This document shows, piece by piece, positions 21,975-34,632 of a stretch of 64,000 nt of DNA (position 1 is the first letter of the stretch; every line of letters starts with the position of its first letter). Made by a program: the position numbers and the translations under genes. The DNA is taken from assembly GCF_050908995.1 (NCBI RefSeq), contig NC_135120.1, positions 18,799,433-18,863,432 of the forward strand, given 5' to 3'. The notes below the pieces were generated by a model. That model worked only from the letters and a program-made list of their open reading frames with translations. It was not told the origin of the DNA and did no database searches. The DNA is from Andrena cerasifolii (taxonomy: Eukaryota > Arthropoda > Insecta > Hymenoptera > Andrenidae).

Positions 21975-24244
21975 CACAGTGTATTTTATAAAAGTGGGGG
22001 TTGTATTTATTTGCGTGTTAATATTAAGTATTAGTATTACTATTATTAAGCGTCTTTATTGCACAAACAAAATAAGCAAGAGAAAAGAGAAGAAGAACAA
22101 GACTATCGCAAAGGCGAGGTTCAGTCTAAATACTATTTTCCAACCAAATCTAAAATTTATGAGATCTTCTGTGATGTATTAGCTGAGATGTTGGTTCGAT
22201 CGTAACGATAGTTTCAATGTTCCTTCCCCCCGGAGTTCGACCATTAAAAATGGCACGACAGTGTTCGAGGAACGTCGGGAAGTGGGTACAATGCCGTCCA
22301 GTGGATTTCCAAGCATGATCGAAAGTTCCAGCAGTAGCCCGAATTGCGTAACAACCGTCTACAATCGAGATCCTGCAGTTTGGTAACTGTCCTTCCGCGA
22401 GCAAGTTGTTTGAGATATCCCCGGATAAGGATTGAAGCCCAGAGACACTATGGACCATGCGATCGATCCGCCTTTAGTAATTCAACAACTGGAATACCTT
22501 TCAACTGGAGTATAATAGATAGATACTCCACAAAAGTTGACAACGAGGATAGATTGCGACGACGGCGTTTATTTCGTTGGCAAACGGATACCTAAACACC
22601 AGCCGACTTGGAATTGACTTTGACCGGGACGGAGCTCGCAAGTAAAACCGAATTGCAGCCGAATTAAATACTGATTTGTCACCAGCCAGAAACTTGGTAG
22701 GTACCAAACGCCAGGACCCAGCCCTCCGTTGTACTTGCGTTCTAAATTGACTACATCAAAGAGCTGACTACTCGAAACTACGAGCCATCAACAACTTTCC
22801 CTGCAGCGTAGCCAGCACTCCGACCAGCCGCGTCCAACGTCAAAGTATACGCATACATAGCCGCGTCCCGCAGCTTGTAGCGCAACGGAACGTGGAATAT
22901 CGCGGACAAGATATCGCCGCAGCGAAGAAAGAAGAGGAAGCGGAGGCCGAAGAAGGCGGCGGTGGGTCGCGTTCGGATGTTGGAGCGACCACCGCGTTCT
23001 GACGAGGGACAACTGGGCCAATCGATACCGCAGCCACCGTCGGCGGGTCGGATGAAGCGCGGGGGTGGATGGCAGAGCGGTTGTAGGCCGGCGAACGTTT
23101 GCGACGCGGAGGATTCAGAGGGGCCGGAGGGGCTGGCAGGAGCTTTTGGGGGTGGCTGTAGGTGGCGGTAGGCAGCGTTAGGTGGTAGCGGGCAGGATGT
23201 CGCGGGGGTGGCGTGCTCCTCTGCCGCTGCCACGGCCATCGACGCTTCCGTGGCAGCTAGGATGGCGCCACAGTCGCCATTCTGCGTAGCGTGGCCACCG
23301 TCACCCTCTCCGCCTCCGTGCGCCTCTCTCCGCTCTGCGCAGACTCGTCTCGCGGACCAGCGTTCCACCACAATGTTGTTCGACTTGTCGTTTAACCCCG
23401 TGTCTCGATTGTTGTTGATACTGCCGTGCCGCTGGAAAAATCTTCATCGCGCCGATCGATTATTCGCCGGTTAACGGTCTCCAGCAGCAACGACCGTCTG
23501 CCCCCCGAACCGACACCTCGCCGCCGCCCCCGTCACGCTGTTCAGCATCCTGTACCTGGCTCCCCGCCGCCTGACTCATAACCTTAAAGCTGAGGACGCG
23601 GACCTTGCGCGTGACCAGGACCAACACGGTGCAAGTGGCGATTTACACACAGAGGCACGTAACCGTCGGCCGCGAAGCGCGAGACGCGTGTACGTGTAAA
23701 CACCGTCGTTGGACAGAGAGGTTTCCGGTTCCTGTGCCCCCGATGGACCAATCGGTTCCGCGGTCCTGTTGGAAATTAGTCTGAGAGGATCGAGCTTCGC
23801 CGAAGGGGATTTTCGTCGGTCGTAGATGATTTACGACCGCCGTCGCAGCTTATTCCGGCACCTCGGACGCTCGGGAGGAAGGGGCGGCAGGTAAACGACC
23901 GACCATTCGATCCGACCTAAATCGTTTCGGCTTATTTATCGCGCCCACGTCTGCGTCACTCCCGTTCCAGGCTTTTTCGCCAGCGCGTGCCTCTGCGTTT
24001 CGGTCGCTGGCCAGCAATCGCGCGTACGTGACGCGACCAGCGCGGTAACGATCTCTGGAGATCGCTGGGACTAGCGGGGTTGCAGGAAGTGGCGAATGGG
24101 CGGTCTCGCGACTGTGTTTGAGATGGAAGTGAGTAATAGCTGAGTAAAGTGACCGCTGTATTGGTCGTGATGAGCATCGTACGGCCGTAAACTGTCGCCC
24201 TCGAGTGATTCAATTGCTACCGCAAAGCCGACCCAGCAGCGACC
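21975..24244. other. CpG-rich region, possible promoter or 5' UTR of the downstream exon
   Basis: AT-rich to about 22.15 kb, then increasingly CpG-rich, especially 22.8-24.1 kb. Frames of up to 197 codons occur on the minus strand with plus-strand frames opposite (Ala/Pro/Ser-rich), as expected from composition alone. Its position just before the candidate first coding exon at 24245 would suit a promoter and leader. That is inference; no TATA box or initiator was identified with confidence. Confidence 0.35.
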
Positions 24245-24284
24245 ATGCATCACTACTATACGCAAGAAGACATAGATCGTGTCG
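24245..24284 (+). CDS. Candidate first coding exon, unknown protein
   Basis: The ATG at 24245 sits in GCGACCATGC (A at -3) and follows an in-frame TGA 14 codons upstream. The frame MHHYYTQEDIDRV plus one base ends at a strong donor, G|GTGAGTGG (GT at 24285). This leaves phase 1, which matches the entry phase of the exon at 45880; joined, the split codon is GAG (Glu). CpG-rich DNA lies upstream, as at a promoter. I do not recognise the protein. The case rests on one donor, start context and phase match, so it is weak; a chance frame is quite possible. Confidence 0.33.
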
Positions 24285-27200
24285 GTGAGTGGCAAACCTA
24301 CAAGCACTAACGTTTATTGCGTCTGTCGTTTCTTCGATTCCATCTTCGAGATATTTGTACATTAACCGATGAACCGTGCCTAATGTGATTACGGGTAAAC
24401 ATGTACCTACCTTCGAGGTATAATATTTGGTCTTCGATGTTCCCTCAATGCCAGGGAAAACTGGTTAATATTAACACGTGCTGTGTATTAGAAATTAATA
24501 TTCGCGATGAATTCCACGGCGCGCGTGTGCAGCACCGTGAAATTCGATAAAAAAAATTAGGTATTTCCACGCGCTAGGTAATTTTCTAATAATCAAAGCA
24601 CATTGCGCAGTGTTCGTTAACAAAATTCGCTGGAAATCGAGCGGAACGAGATAATGCATAATGGCTGAATTATTGCCCGCTTAGCGATCGATCGGTCATG
24701 ATAAGGTCAGGTCAACGGTTTCACTTTGAACTTTTAGCCGTCGACACGAGAGAATGTATAGACGCGTTGGCGAGCGCCAACTACAGAGGACGGAGAAACA
24801 GGACCGGGGGTGTTAATAATTATTCAACGAAAAAGCGGTACTTGGTGAATTGTATACGATTACAAAGTTTGTCGCCAGTTCCTTGAACGATCCGCGAGGC
24901 GACATCGCCGATTTACAATGCAAATTCGGGTAGCGCATAACTTCGTGGAATTATCGGTCAAATCGCGAATTTCATCCCCGGCTCGGGCTGCAAATTGTTC
25001 GCCCGCTTATTTACACGGAATTAAAAGCGCTCCTTTGAGACCGCTCTAATTATCTTACAGAGTTATCTGGTAATTTCGGTGTGTCACGGGACGCGAAACA
25101 TATCGCAAAATGTCTTTATTATCGAAAACGGATCTTTCCTTTATTGCAGACCGGAATGAAACAGTAGCAGTTTCAGCGGCTAGGTGCATTTCAAGTAGAT
25201 CGACTCTGTCTCTAGACAGACTCCGAGTGGCTGTTTCCTTTCTGAAGGCTTCCATCTTTTCACCTACTCTCTTTGTCTTCTTATCACTGCTAGTATAATC
25301 ATAACTTTCGACTAAATAGTCTAATGAAATATTAAATAAGCATTTTAAAAAATTTCTAAATTCACAATGATATTAGTTTCTGATTTTTCCCCTCCACAAT
25401 TCAACCACCACAGTTTTCGTTTCTTACAAGGAAAGAAGACGCAAGAAGATATATTTGGTGTAAGCGACGACCAACCACTCCTACATTTCCGTCAAGGCTA
25501 TATCTTCCTTGCCCCCCTACAGCGCGAAAACACGCGCACGGTATTCTTAACATTAACGCGCCTATTTGGGAAATGTATGCAGGTTAGATCCCAGGCGTAC
25601 CGGCCACCCCTTGTACCCGGGATTATATTAGGTCCTTCAGGCTTTCCGCGTGAGTCTCCCGCGGAATTTAAATTGCCCCGGATACGATAGCGGCGAAATG
25701 AAGGAACGGAATAAAATTTGCAACGGCTCCTCCAGAGCGCTGCCGCATCGATTCCTTTCCCCCCCCGTTGAAAATAAAACGTTCACACTTGCGTGGAATC
25801 GCCCTCCCGGCCCTCTCTTCCTGCAAATCGACAATCAGGCTCTCATACTTGGCAGAATGGTCCGGGAAAACCATTAGCGCGCGTGTGAGGCCAATGAATC
25901 GTACAAAGTTCTGCGAGATTGCGCCGAGATGGAAACAGAGGCACTATTACACGTTACAAAGTGCTCTTCATAAGGGAACGATTTTAAAACAATTCAAACA
26001 TCACGGATAAACTTATCACTGGGGCATCTCAAGCCCTCTATATATAGCTACTATTCAACTATCTGCCAAATTATTATTATTATTCATTTAAATAGCACCA
26101 ACCCTTGGTGTACAAATTGTAAAGTAATAAGTAAATATGTGAGGTAATATCGACATACAAAATTTCCTCGATGCAGCAGCTCTCGGTTAATCGGTGAATT
26201 GTATACACAGCGGTTTGAAAGGTTTTAAAGATTTTAAACCGCTTTTCCTATAAAATGTACATTTTTAGAGTTAAACCACTATCATTACCAAGCAGCCATA
26301 GATTACCCTAGACTCCGTGCATGAAACATGAAGATCGCCACACCCACTTACCAAATCGATCTCATATCGTGCCGAATCCATGTCCCTGCTACATCGGTAC
26401 CCCATATCGGATCAGCATCGTAGGTGTGGGCCCATAGAAACGACCCCTAATCGTCACCGTTGGAGAATTCACCGCGTCCCCCGGATCGTGTCGACGCGGA
26501 ACGCCACTTGACTCCTTTATTCGCGCCCGCGTGGCCGCTCACACCCCCTCCGGGCGAAAAATATCGTACGAATGGATCATGTCCAGGTCTGGCCTGGCGA
26601 AACAATAAGGAGGCGAGCGGTGCCGTAGGACAGCATTGTTCGCAGGCCTGCGGAGAGAGAGACGGCCGTGGCACGTACGCGTCCCCGTAACGCATGCTGC
26701 TTTAAGGCCGCGCTGGCTCGTAAGCAAATTAGAATGGCGCACGTGGCTCGCATAAGTCGGCTCGGTGTCTGCGTGCTCCGTGTGGGGCACGTCGGGCTGG
26801 ATTTGTAAGGCCACCCCTTTTCTCGGCCCCCGCGCGGTCGAGCGAGCGATGCCAACGGGCTTCTGTTCCCTTCTCCCTTTCCCTCTTCCTCCTCACCCTC
26901 TGGCCCAAACGGCACGGACGCATCGGCAATTACGCCACTTTATTGCTAGGGTTACGTGTCGTGCGCGGAATTAATGCAATCCAGAGGGAGGATGGTCGGC
27001 AGCCTTCTTTCCGAGGATCGAACACCGCTGTGACACAGATTCCCGGCAGTTGGGCACTTTAGGGATTAGGCGGCTACTGATAGACGGTTTCTGGGGGTAG
27101 GTCGCGTTCTTCGGGAAGAATGTTGCGTGGCTTTTATAGCGATCTTTTTGTCGCTGATTAGTAGTCTTAGGAGAATTAGAAGTGTGCGAGGTCTGAAGGC

Positions 27201-27344
27201 ACTTGAGATTCAGAACGCCGGGTGATGAGTGCGACAAGGTTGGGGCTAGTGTTGGATGATCGAGTTCTTTGTGATTAAAAGGACTTGGCGGGTAAGCGCA
27301 GCAAACTGCATCGTCCAAATAAATTAGACATCCCTGCTTTTCTG
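24285..27344. other. Unique non-coding DNA (would be intron 1 if the exon pair is real)
   Basis: Alternating AT- and CpG-rich sequence with only short overlapping frames. A small hairpin lies at 26211-26250 (GCGGTTTGAAAGG ... TTTAAACCGC) and an ATT microsatellite near 26070. No element ends were found. Confidence 0.4.
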
Positions 27345-27900
27345 TACAAGTCTCTTAAGGCAGCGTACTAAAGATAGGTAATACAATTTTTGTATGAAAA
27401 CTGTAAATTATTCTTGAAAAAATTCTGAAAAATGGCTTACTTTTCCGGCCAGCATAGTGGTGTTCCCCCTTAAGGTACGTTACAATGGGATCCAAAAGTT
27501 ATTCGATTGTCGAGGAGCATATTTCCGCGATACAACAAAAGTTGAAATTGTATGGAAAAAATATGGATTATGCTGTTTCATAATTATTTAAACATCCAGT
27601 TCAAATTTCACGTGAAACAACGAATTTTAGAAAACATTATTAATATTTTTGTTTATAACTTTTTTCTAATTGTTTAAACAATTGATAAAACTTTTACCAT
27701 TTGATAGATCTAATTAAAAGAAGTAACTTTTGTCTTGAAATTTCTTTTCTATATCTTACAAATTGCGAGTTAGAAAAAAATCGAAAAATAACCAAATATT
27801 CAGGGGTTAATTTCACCCCCTTAGTGTGATTTTGGGCAGCAAAAAAAAATGCGTTGTAATCAAGAGGAAATTCCCTACATATCTACAGAGTTTCAGAATT
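27345..27900. other. AT-rich block resembling a degraded transposon
   Basis: The composition drops sharply to AT-rich compared with both flanks. On the minus strand a TTAAGGGGGAACACCACT sequence begins at 27473, similar in layout to the TTAAGGGGTTACGCC end at 15426. A partner end was not found, so boundaries and class stay open. No coding frame of note. Confidence 0.35.
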
Positions 27901-28831
27901 TTTTGAATTTTCGGGTTCGGGATCTTCCCTTGTAAGTCATCTGCGCCCTACCGAAAATCTTTAGTATAAAAGCCACTGAAACTTGCCCAGGCGGGCAGAC
28001 CTTCACTTGCTGAAGTATGGTACGGATGTCTACCGACTTGCTCTTAGTATTTGTAACTGGGAGTTGTTTATAGAACGTGGCTAGAATAAATTGTATATTT
28101 ATTAAGTACCTACAATCGACCACTATGTTTCTCACCCTGAGTCACAACAATAGGTACCTAGTATCGCTCTGCTTTCAAATTCCAATGAATTACTCATTTC
28201 TTATAACCCGTTCAAGCATTTTTCTGCATTAAGACTGCTTTCATCGGTCGCGACCCCCGTCGATAGACGCCCGAGCGTCTGAGGCAGCTCGAATCGCGTT
28301 CAATTCGAATCCCCGATATGCCACGGCTAATTGAATTCGAGGGAATCGATTATGCCCGGTCCGTGCGACGTAATATTTAACGGCGTGATTACGAACAGAT
28401 GGAACGGGCTTTTCTCCCCGATATTGATTGGATTTGTTTATTCTTTTTTAATGGAAACGCTCGGTACGCGGTCGGGAGAAGCCCCGCAGAGAAGCGTTCT
28501 CGATGCTTCTGCTCGTTTCGTGTTGAGATATTGTAAACACTGGAGATTGCTCACGGTTCGAGAGGCATCGACGCTGAAGCTCCTCTTTTGTGTTGGCTGG
28601 CAGCAGTGTACTTTTAGCGTGATTATTATTCGCGAGCACGATGGATCTTGAGGACTAGGGCCTATATAGAAGCTACGGTATTCGATAAGAAGTAGAAATA
28701 ATCAAGAATATACGAGATGCTTAGAGAAAAGTGGAAGTAGGAAGTAGAATATGTCTGACTAGTCAGACACCTTTGTCTCTCCTCTCAACCACAAACGCTT
28801 CAAGATATAAATATGTACTTGCTATCGCTAC
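27901..28831. other. Unique non-coding DNA
   Basis: Mixed composition with short overlapping frames on both strands. No repeat, RNA gene or exon was recognised. Confidence 0.4.
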
Positions 28832-28990
28832 CAGGGCCGGGTTAAGATGTTTAGAGACCCTAAGCACTTAAAAGATTTTGAGGTCTGCTTATACAGGGTG
28901 ATCACTGCAACGCAATGCACGATTTCTTAGATATTTCTGATGATTTACCTAAAAAGTGTTTCTAGCAAAATTTAGATTTTAAAATTTAAA
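28832..28990 (+). mobile_element. Possible hAT-like solo end
   Basis: CAGGGCCGGGTTAAGATG at 28832, followed by GACCCTAAGCACTTAAAAGA, has the form of a hAT-type terminus (CAG start, GGCCGG). No matching right end occurs nearby. At about 28902, TACAGGGTGATCACTGC looks like a second, unrelated terminus cutting into it. This is a fragment call from pattern only. Confidence 0.3.
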
Positions 28991-30453
28991 AAATTTCTAT
29001 CGTGACCCCCTTTCTCCTGACGCCCCAAGCACGTGCTTATTTTGCTTATTGGTTAATCCAACACCGATCACTACGTACTATCACATTTACAAGTTTAATA
29101 TCACTTCACTTACAATTAAATATCTACTACTATATGCGTATTAAATCACATGGACACATCCTGCGTCACGCTGTCGTTACGAGGAAACATTTAACTCGTC
29201 CCAATGAATCAGAGTGTTCGCAATGAAATAGCAGTCGTCGGTAGCATAATGATAAGGACTGCCTCGAAGAACAGGGACTGCTGGCGAACGATAAGGCAGG
29301 CAAATAGAAATATCGCCGCGTATAAAATGTAGATGTCCGCGTCGGAAGGGTTACGAGACGAGACTTTTATCTGAAATGAAATTACGAGTGGAAGCGCGTG
29401 CTGCGTGAATACATTGTAGACGCGGCGGCTGGCTCACCCTCGCTCAATTTCACTTTTATTTATATCCCCTTGGGGATAAAATGGGCATTGCTATCGCCAC
29501 GATCGTCAATCGCGCTCTGTCATCCCTCGTTTCGGGCATGCTCCGCGACTCCTTCCACGCTCAAATGCACCTCCACGCAAACAAGTGTGTCCATGAGTGA
29601 TCGTCGTACTTTTAAACCGCCCCGCACTCGTTCGCACTTCAACTTCTCGTGTCCAGCATTAGTCACTTCAATTCCTTGCCCATAATTCCGTTTCACATGG
29701 ATCCGATTAACAAAGAATTGCTTGATAAATACTGCGCTGATATCTACAGACAGTGCGATAACAGAGGGCAAAACAGAAAGCCGGAGATCGATCATTCTCG
29801 CGCGTAACGACACACAACGAATACGACAGGTCGAAACGCGAAACAACAGTTCGACCTTGCAGCCGACAAGTCGACACGGTGAACGCTTGCGGTCGAGGAG
29901 TCTGAAACGTGACATCGCGTCGTTCCCTTAACTTCTCCGTCTGAAAAGGAATACCTGGCTGCGTAGGTATACGACAAACCTGGAGCAAACTAGCGCCCCC
30001 TCCACCTCCCGATAGTGCTGCAAGTGGAGCACGACGAATCCAGGAAAGTTTCTATTGATCCTGCGAGACAACGGCCGTCCCCTTTCGCTCCCCTCCCCCA
30101 GCCTGCTCTGAAATTTACATGAATCCTCCGAGAATCCAGCTTCATGTCTCTCCACGGTTCTGCTCCTCTTCGGCGCGCAAGTTTTTACAAGACGCGCGCG
30201 GATTAAATCGCGAGGCGTTCGCCTGATTACCCTGGAGGTCCAGACAAACGCTGCCGAGGGTGCTGCCACTGATAACGCGAGGAAACCACGGCTGGATATC
30301 GATAATTCCACTCAAGTGGCTTGTATCCTGAATCTTTCGATCGAAACTTATCGAGCTTGCATTGGAAACAGTGCTGCGTGCATCTATTTGCTCGTTATCC
30401 CTGGCACAATGGGACGATTCAATGCGCAGACACGATCGAAACCGAATTCAATG
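28991..30453. other. Unique non-coding DNA
   Basis: Mostly CpG-rich with overlapping short frames on both strands (up to 131 codons on the minus strand at 29520-29915). No domain, splice-bounded exon or repeat was recognised. Confidence 0.4.
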
Positions 30454-30982
30454 TACAGTGGCTCGCATTTATATTCGGACACTTTTTAAAATCGCATAAC
30501 TTTTTTAGAATTGGTCCAAACAAGTTGAGTTTTTTTGAGAAGCTAGAAGGATCAGTTTGCTAACTGACGCGTTTCGTCGTTTTGAAAAAAAATGTATTTG
30601 GTTGGAATAGCGAAAAGAATAGTAATGGTCGATTTTTAAACTTTTTTTTGTGAGCTTGTAATGAAAATTCAAAAAAACTCGTTTGTAGATCGGTTAACGT
30701 TGCTCCGATTTTGATGAAATTTTAGGCACAGATACAACTTACTGCAATCTACAAACGGTTTTTTTGAATTTCCATTACAAGCTCACAAAAAAAAGTTTAA
30801 AAATCGACTTTTACTATTGTTTTCGCTATTCCAACCAAATACATTTTTTTCAAAACGACGAAACGCGTCAGTTAGCAAACTGATCCTTCTAGCTTCTAAA
30901 AAAAAACTCAACTTGTTTGGACCAATTCTAAAAAAGTTATGCGATTTTAAAAAGTGTCCGAATATTAATGCGAGTCACTGTA
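30454..30982. mobile_element. 529 bp palindromic Tc1/mariner-type element, TA-flanked
   Basis: It starts TACAGTGGCTCGCATTTA and ends TTAATGCGAGTCACTGTA, with TA on both sides. The arms (about 30454-30693 and 30748-30982) are complementary over nearly their whole length. Matching blocks include CTAGAAGGATCAGTTTGC, GACGCGTTTCGTCG, TTTGGTTGGAATAGCGAAAA and AGCTTGTAATG. The loop is about 55 bp. It shares termini with the MITE at 10097. Part of its arm resembles the interior of the 40317-41228 element. No transposase frame; non-autonomous. Confidence 0.85.
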
Positions 30983-31386
30983 TGTATTTCCCGCGCGGAG
31001 CTGGGAGAAAAACGAGGCCGACCTAGAATCGAAATTTCATTGTGCATGGTGTTTTATTTTATGACTCGCCACGTGCATTATCGACGCCACAATGACGGTC
31101 TCTCCTCTCGTCGCGGGAATGAACCGCGCCGAGGAGGCTGTCTCTTCAATTAACGTTTTTTTTTTAGAGAAACTCCATGGACGCGTATATGGGTCGCCCT
31201 GGGGAGGCGAGACTCGCGGATCCCTTTATTCCATCGGACAATGTGGTAAAATAGAAACGTGGCAACTTTCCCTCCGCCAGCCCGCCTCCTTCCTCGCTTC
31301 AGTTTAGACCAGACGCAGCGTGGCGCGACCATAACCGCGCGTTAGGATCGCTAGAAAGTGGCAGTCTACGGTTCGCGTTCTTTTCT

Positions 31387-31393
<7 letters not shown>

Positions 31394-31436
<43 letters not shown>
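31394..31436. repeat. CT microsatellite, ~21 units
   Basis: An essentially uninterrupted run of CT dinucleotides lies in a pyrimidine-rich stretch (31381-31445). The minus strand reads GA and yields a spurious Arg-Glu frame. In insects (GA)n tracts can bind GAGA-type factors, but nothing here tests that. Confidence 0.9.
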
Positions 31437-31439
<3 letters not shown>

Positions 31440-32198
31440 ATCCTCGCGTTTTTTTCCTGTTTTCTTCCCCCTCGTTTCTATGCCTCTCCATTTGAAACGT
31501 GCCTCACGCTGATGGAATTCGCGCTGATGAATGAAAATTGTTCGCCGCACACCGTATTGAATTACCCTCCCGGCAGCGTATCGATCGATCGGCGAGATTA
31601 ACGGTTTAGATTAAAAAAAATAATATCTCTTGACTGATACGATTTATACAGCGGCGAAACGAAATATTTAACGATTGCGCCGGCCTGGATGGGGCGTATT
31701 GTTCGCGCGTCGATCTCCAACAAAGTCGATAGGCGGCTGTATTATGCGCTTGATGGGATTCCGCGTCTCCTATAAAAGTCAACCCCCGCTAGGTAAATAT
31801 AAACCACTTTCCCCATGGAAACAATATCACCGCGGCCGAGAGAATTACGGTATTTTTATCGCGGAACGAAAGCCTAGCCGCGGGATAACACGGTCGTTTG
31901 TCCTTCCTTTCATCGGACGCTGATGAACGCCCCTATCAATCGACGAAATCGCCCATATAATGGGCCGGGCGAAAAGTGTCCACGCGTGTGTCCTTGGATG
32001 CTGAATATTAGCTGGACTAAAAATGAAAACGTAAATCTGTGTTGCGCGGAAAGGATAGACCTGCTCGTAGTTGCAAGTGTAATAGTGTTTTGATTATTAA
32101 GTAATTATTACAGAAGAGTTATATAACTTAAGATTAACAGAGGGGCACCAAGCCCTGGCATCCCTCGAAGAAGCGGCTTCAGAACTAGATTCTATTCG

Positions 32199-32260
32199 TT
32201 AAATAAATTGTTACAATTACCTAAAGAATTTTCTTGAATTTGTATTAAAAATATTTTTAA
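32199..32260 (+). repeat. Small dispersed repeat, copy 1 (pair with 35536-35597)
   Basis: TTAAATAAATTGTTACAATT through ATTAAAAATATTTTTAA matches 35536-35597 in the same orientation over about 62 bp with scattered differences. Both lie at the downstream edge of AT-rich blocks, so they may be the tail of one repeat family. No ends or coding sequence. Confidence 0.45.
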
Positions 32261-32904
32261 GATTAAATCCTGAATGTCCCACTGAAGCACATTTACGTCA
32301 CGAGGCTCCGGAACCAGCAACAAAGCAATGCGTCTCTTTACAGGATAAGCAGTTCGCAAAGCGCGCCTTTAACATCCGATTTCCAACAAATAGAGTAGGT
32401 ATGGTAGCTCGTGAATAAATATCCATAGCAATCCCATGGGTTCCCGAGTTAGCGCTATGGAATGCGGTTGGTTATCTTCGCGGTAACATTATCACATTTA
32501 ACTAAACAGGCCGTCCAAAGTTCCCACGTACCGTGCGCTCCATACTCACCGAATGCCTGTCCAAACATCCATGAATCCAATAATTACAATCCGCCCGCCT
32601 TTCCAACGCAGCGTCCCAGCCTAATTCTAAATTTAATGGAAACAAACGAGCCGTGGCCGAATAAAATGTCATTAATGTAACGAGTCGAACGTAGAGTCGT
32701 TTAAACAACGACCCGATCCGTTGATGCAGTCGAAACCGAGGGGGGTGAATTAGCGTCGGGGACAAACGATTATCCGCTTTAACAGGCCGATTAACGGGAC
32801 GATATCATTTTAATGTAATACGTTCACCGGCGTCCGAATAATTTCGATATCATCCTGGGTCGGAGAAGGAAGGGGTGAGGGCGGTTTTGTATCAAATAAT
32901 CGAC

Positions 32905-32920
32905 GGGGGTGGGGGGGGGG
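32905..32920 (+). repeat. G tract (G5-T-G10)
   Basis: GGGGGTGGGGGGGGGG, near other G runs upstream. A low-complexity tract with quadruplex-forming potential on the plus strand. Confidence 0.7.
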
Positions 32921-34072
32921 AAGATATATCGATGGAATTACAACGAAATATCCGGCGAAAGAATTGATACGCGTTAAATTCGCGTTCACGCCGGTGTACA
33001 TTACGAACAGAGGCTGGAATTCCAGCTACCTGCGGATAAATTGCAGCTCGTTACTTTCGACGCACCTGCTGCCAGCGAATCGCGTATCCGTGTCACGTAG
33101 CCTGTTTTACGTAGCCGCTTTTGTTCTGCATGAATCTTATTAGCGCCGACCCATTTTACGGGGGATCGAGATAAATGCAGTTTTACGCATTACGCCGAAC
33201 CCGCCAGCGCGTTCTTACTTTCGTCGGCTGTCAATCGGTCGGGAACGATCGATCTGTAATTAGTAGCCGTTTGCTGCGGTTTGGACGCGATTCGCAATCG
33301 CGCACGAGCTTTATCGTTGTTTGTGCATTCGAGGATTCTGAGTGGAATGGTTATTTTCAAAGAATATTCCGAAGTTTGGGGAGGGTGGGTTGTGTATGAC
33401 GATGCGAGGTTGCCTGGTTGGTAGGTTGAAATAATGAGAAAGTTTCTTTCGCCGTCGCGGCAGACGTTGCCCGCGTTGATCGATCTCGTTTACCTCCAAC
33501 TTCTTATCCGGCTCGGATCAAAATATGCCTGGAGACGAGGAGGCTGTATTCCCCCCCGTCTACAGCCGTGTCTAGTGTCCGCTATTAGGAACAAACCGGA
33601 AATAGAAGTGGCTGAACTTTAACTAGCTCGGTAGCGGAATGGTCTCGTTCTCTTCATCAACTCAAACTGCCGGAATTAGCTTCTGGCCCCCGTCCAGATT
33701 ACTTCTGTACGTTCTGTTCCGGCCGTGAGCCGACGCTCCCATTTATCTCGTTTGCTCTCCCTCCCCCACGAAACTTCTTCGTAATATGTTAATTATGAAA
33801 ACGATAAGCGAATGATAATCAGCCGTGGTTATTTCGAAGACCCCGGCCAATTTTCTCCGTTATCGCGGGGGGGAACGAGCCGGATGAGGCTGTCGTTTCT
33901 CCGTTCGTCAGTGCCGGGGACGATCCACCCAGCGATACCGCGCTTCTTCCTTCAAAGGCGGTCTTGATTAAATTGTTGACCTGTATTCTGGGGGTAGAAG
34001 CGTTAGTCGATGGAAATACGCGAGCAGGATTCGAATTTCGATCATTTATACGCTCGTGGTAGTAGGGTAAAG

Positions 34073-34632
34073 TAGCCGAATATGACGACCTCTTCTAGTA
34101 TGAGACCCCAGCTTATCTCCGCTACAGAACTCTTGAATGTCATAGCGATGCTATTTCTATACTAATTAACCGTGTATTAGTTGTTTTGTCCGCACAGTGG
34201 CATTGTAATCAATTGAGCGTCTTCAGCAAGCACATATTTCTGAAATACGTTGCAGAAAGTTTTTGAAGTGGTTCGATTAATTTACAAATACCTCTAAAGT
34301 GGTAAGTGTATAATGATTTTCACAAATACTGTTGTATTGTGCTTGCAATGGAGTTTAAGGCTTACCAGTTGTATATCATTAAATGATGAAGACTTAACAT
34401 CGAAGCTACTTAGTAGTTATCATGTTATTGTTTCCAAATATGAGACCCCTGAAAGTTCTACTGATGAGAGTGAAGAAGAAATTGTTCTGAATGATGAAAG
34501 TGATTAAGAAAGAAAATTATGATACAGAATGCTTGTTTCGCACAGGTCATTATTGTTCAGATCTGCTAGCTAGGTGAAGAATGGGTTAAGTGTACGTATA
34601 AAGTGCTTAACAAGTCGTCAGAGAGGAGTTAA
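34073..34632 (+). mobile_element. Pogo-like DNA transposon fragment, right end lost
   Basis: TAGGGTAAAGTAGCCGAATA at 34073 is the same terminus as the complete element at 54971-55543. The next ~380 bp align with that copy almost base for base, apart from a ~30 bp insertion near 34348. After TGAGAC (about 34445) this copy continues into transposase C-terminal coding sequence, while the other jumps to its right end. No right inverted end was found, so the 3' boundary is set at the last coding remnant. Superfamily inferred from TA flanks, TAGGGTAA ends and the Cys-rich tail. Confidence 0.75.
34313..34632 (+). pseudogene. Transposase C-terminal remnant, frame-broken
   Basis: Three successive plus-strand frames hold pieces of one coding sequence. 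The frame ending at 34507 closes with the acidic run STDESEEEIVLNDESD. The next frame (34506-34577) reads ENYDTECLFRTGHYCSD. The next (34573-34632) opens GEEWVKCT. Known: many insect pogo-type transposases end in an acidic stretch followed by a Cys-rich module with C..C, W.kC..C and W.HE.C motifs. Here only the first half of that module is visible and at least one Cys seems replaced. Clearly inactive. Confidence 0.65.

Larger units (their letters stand above)
30983..34072. other. Unique non-coding DNA with simple repeats
   Basis: CpG-rich sequence carrying a CT microsatellite, a G tract and a small dispersed repeat, all listed separately. No bounded exon or RNA gene was recognised. Confidence 0.4.

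Noticed and set aside
22778..23371. 197-codon minus-strand frame as a gene.
   Set aside because: Ala/Pro/Ser/Arg-rich, with plus-strand frames opposite it; long open frames are expected in CpG-rich DNA and no domain or splice structure is visible.
28832..28990. A complete hAT element starting CAGGGCCGGGTTAAG.
   Set aside because: No right end or target duplication was found; kept only as a low-confidence solo end.
31299..31550. Minus-strand Arg/Glu repeat protein.
   Set aside because: It is the translation of the CT/GA microsatellite.
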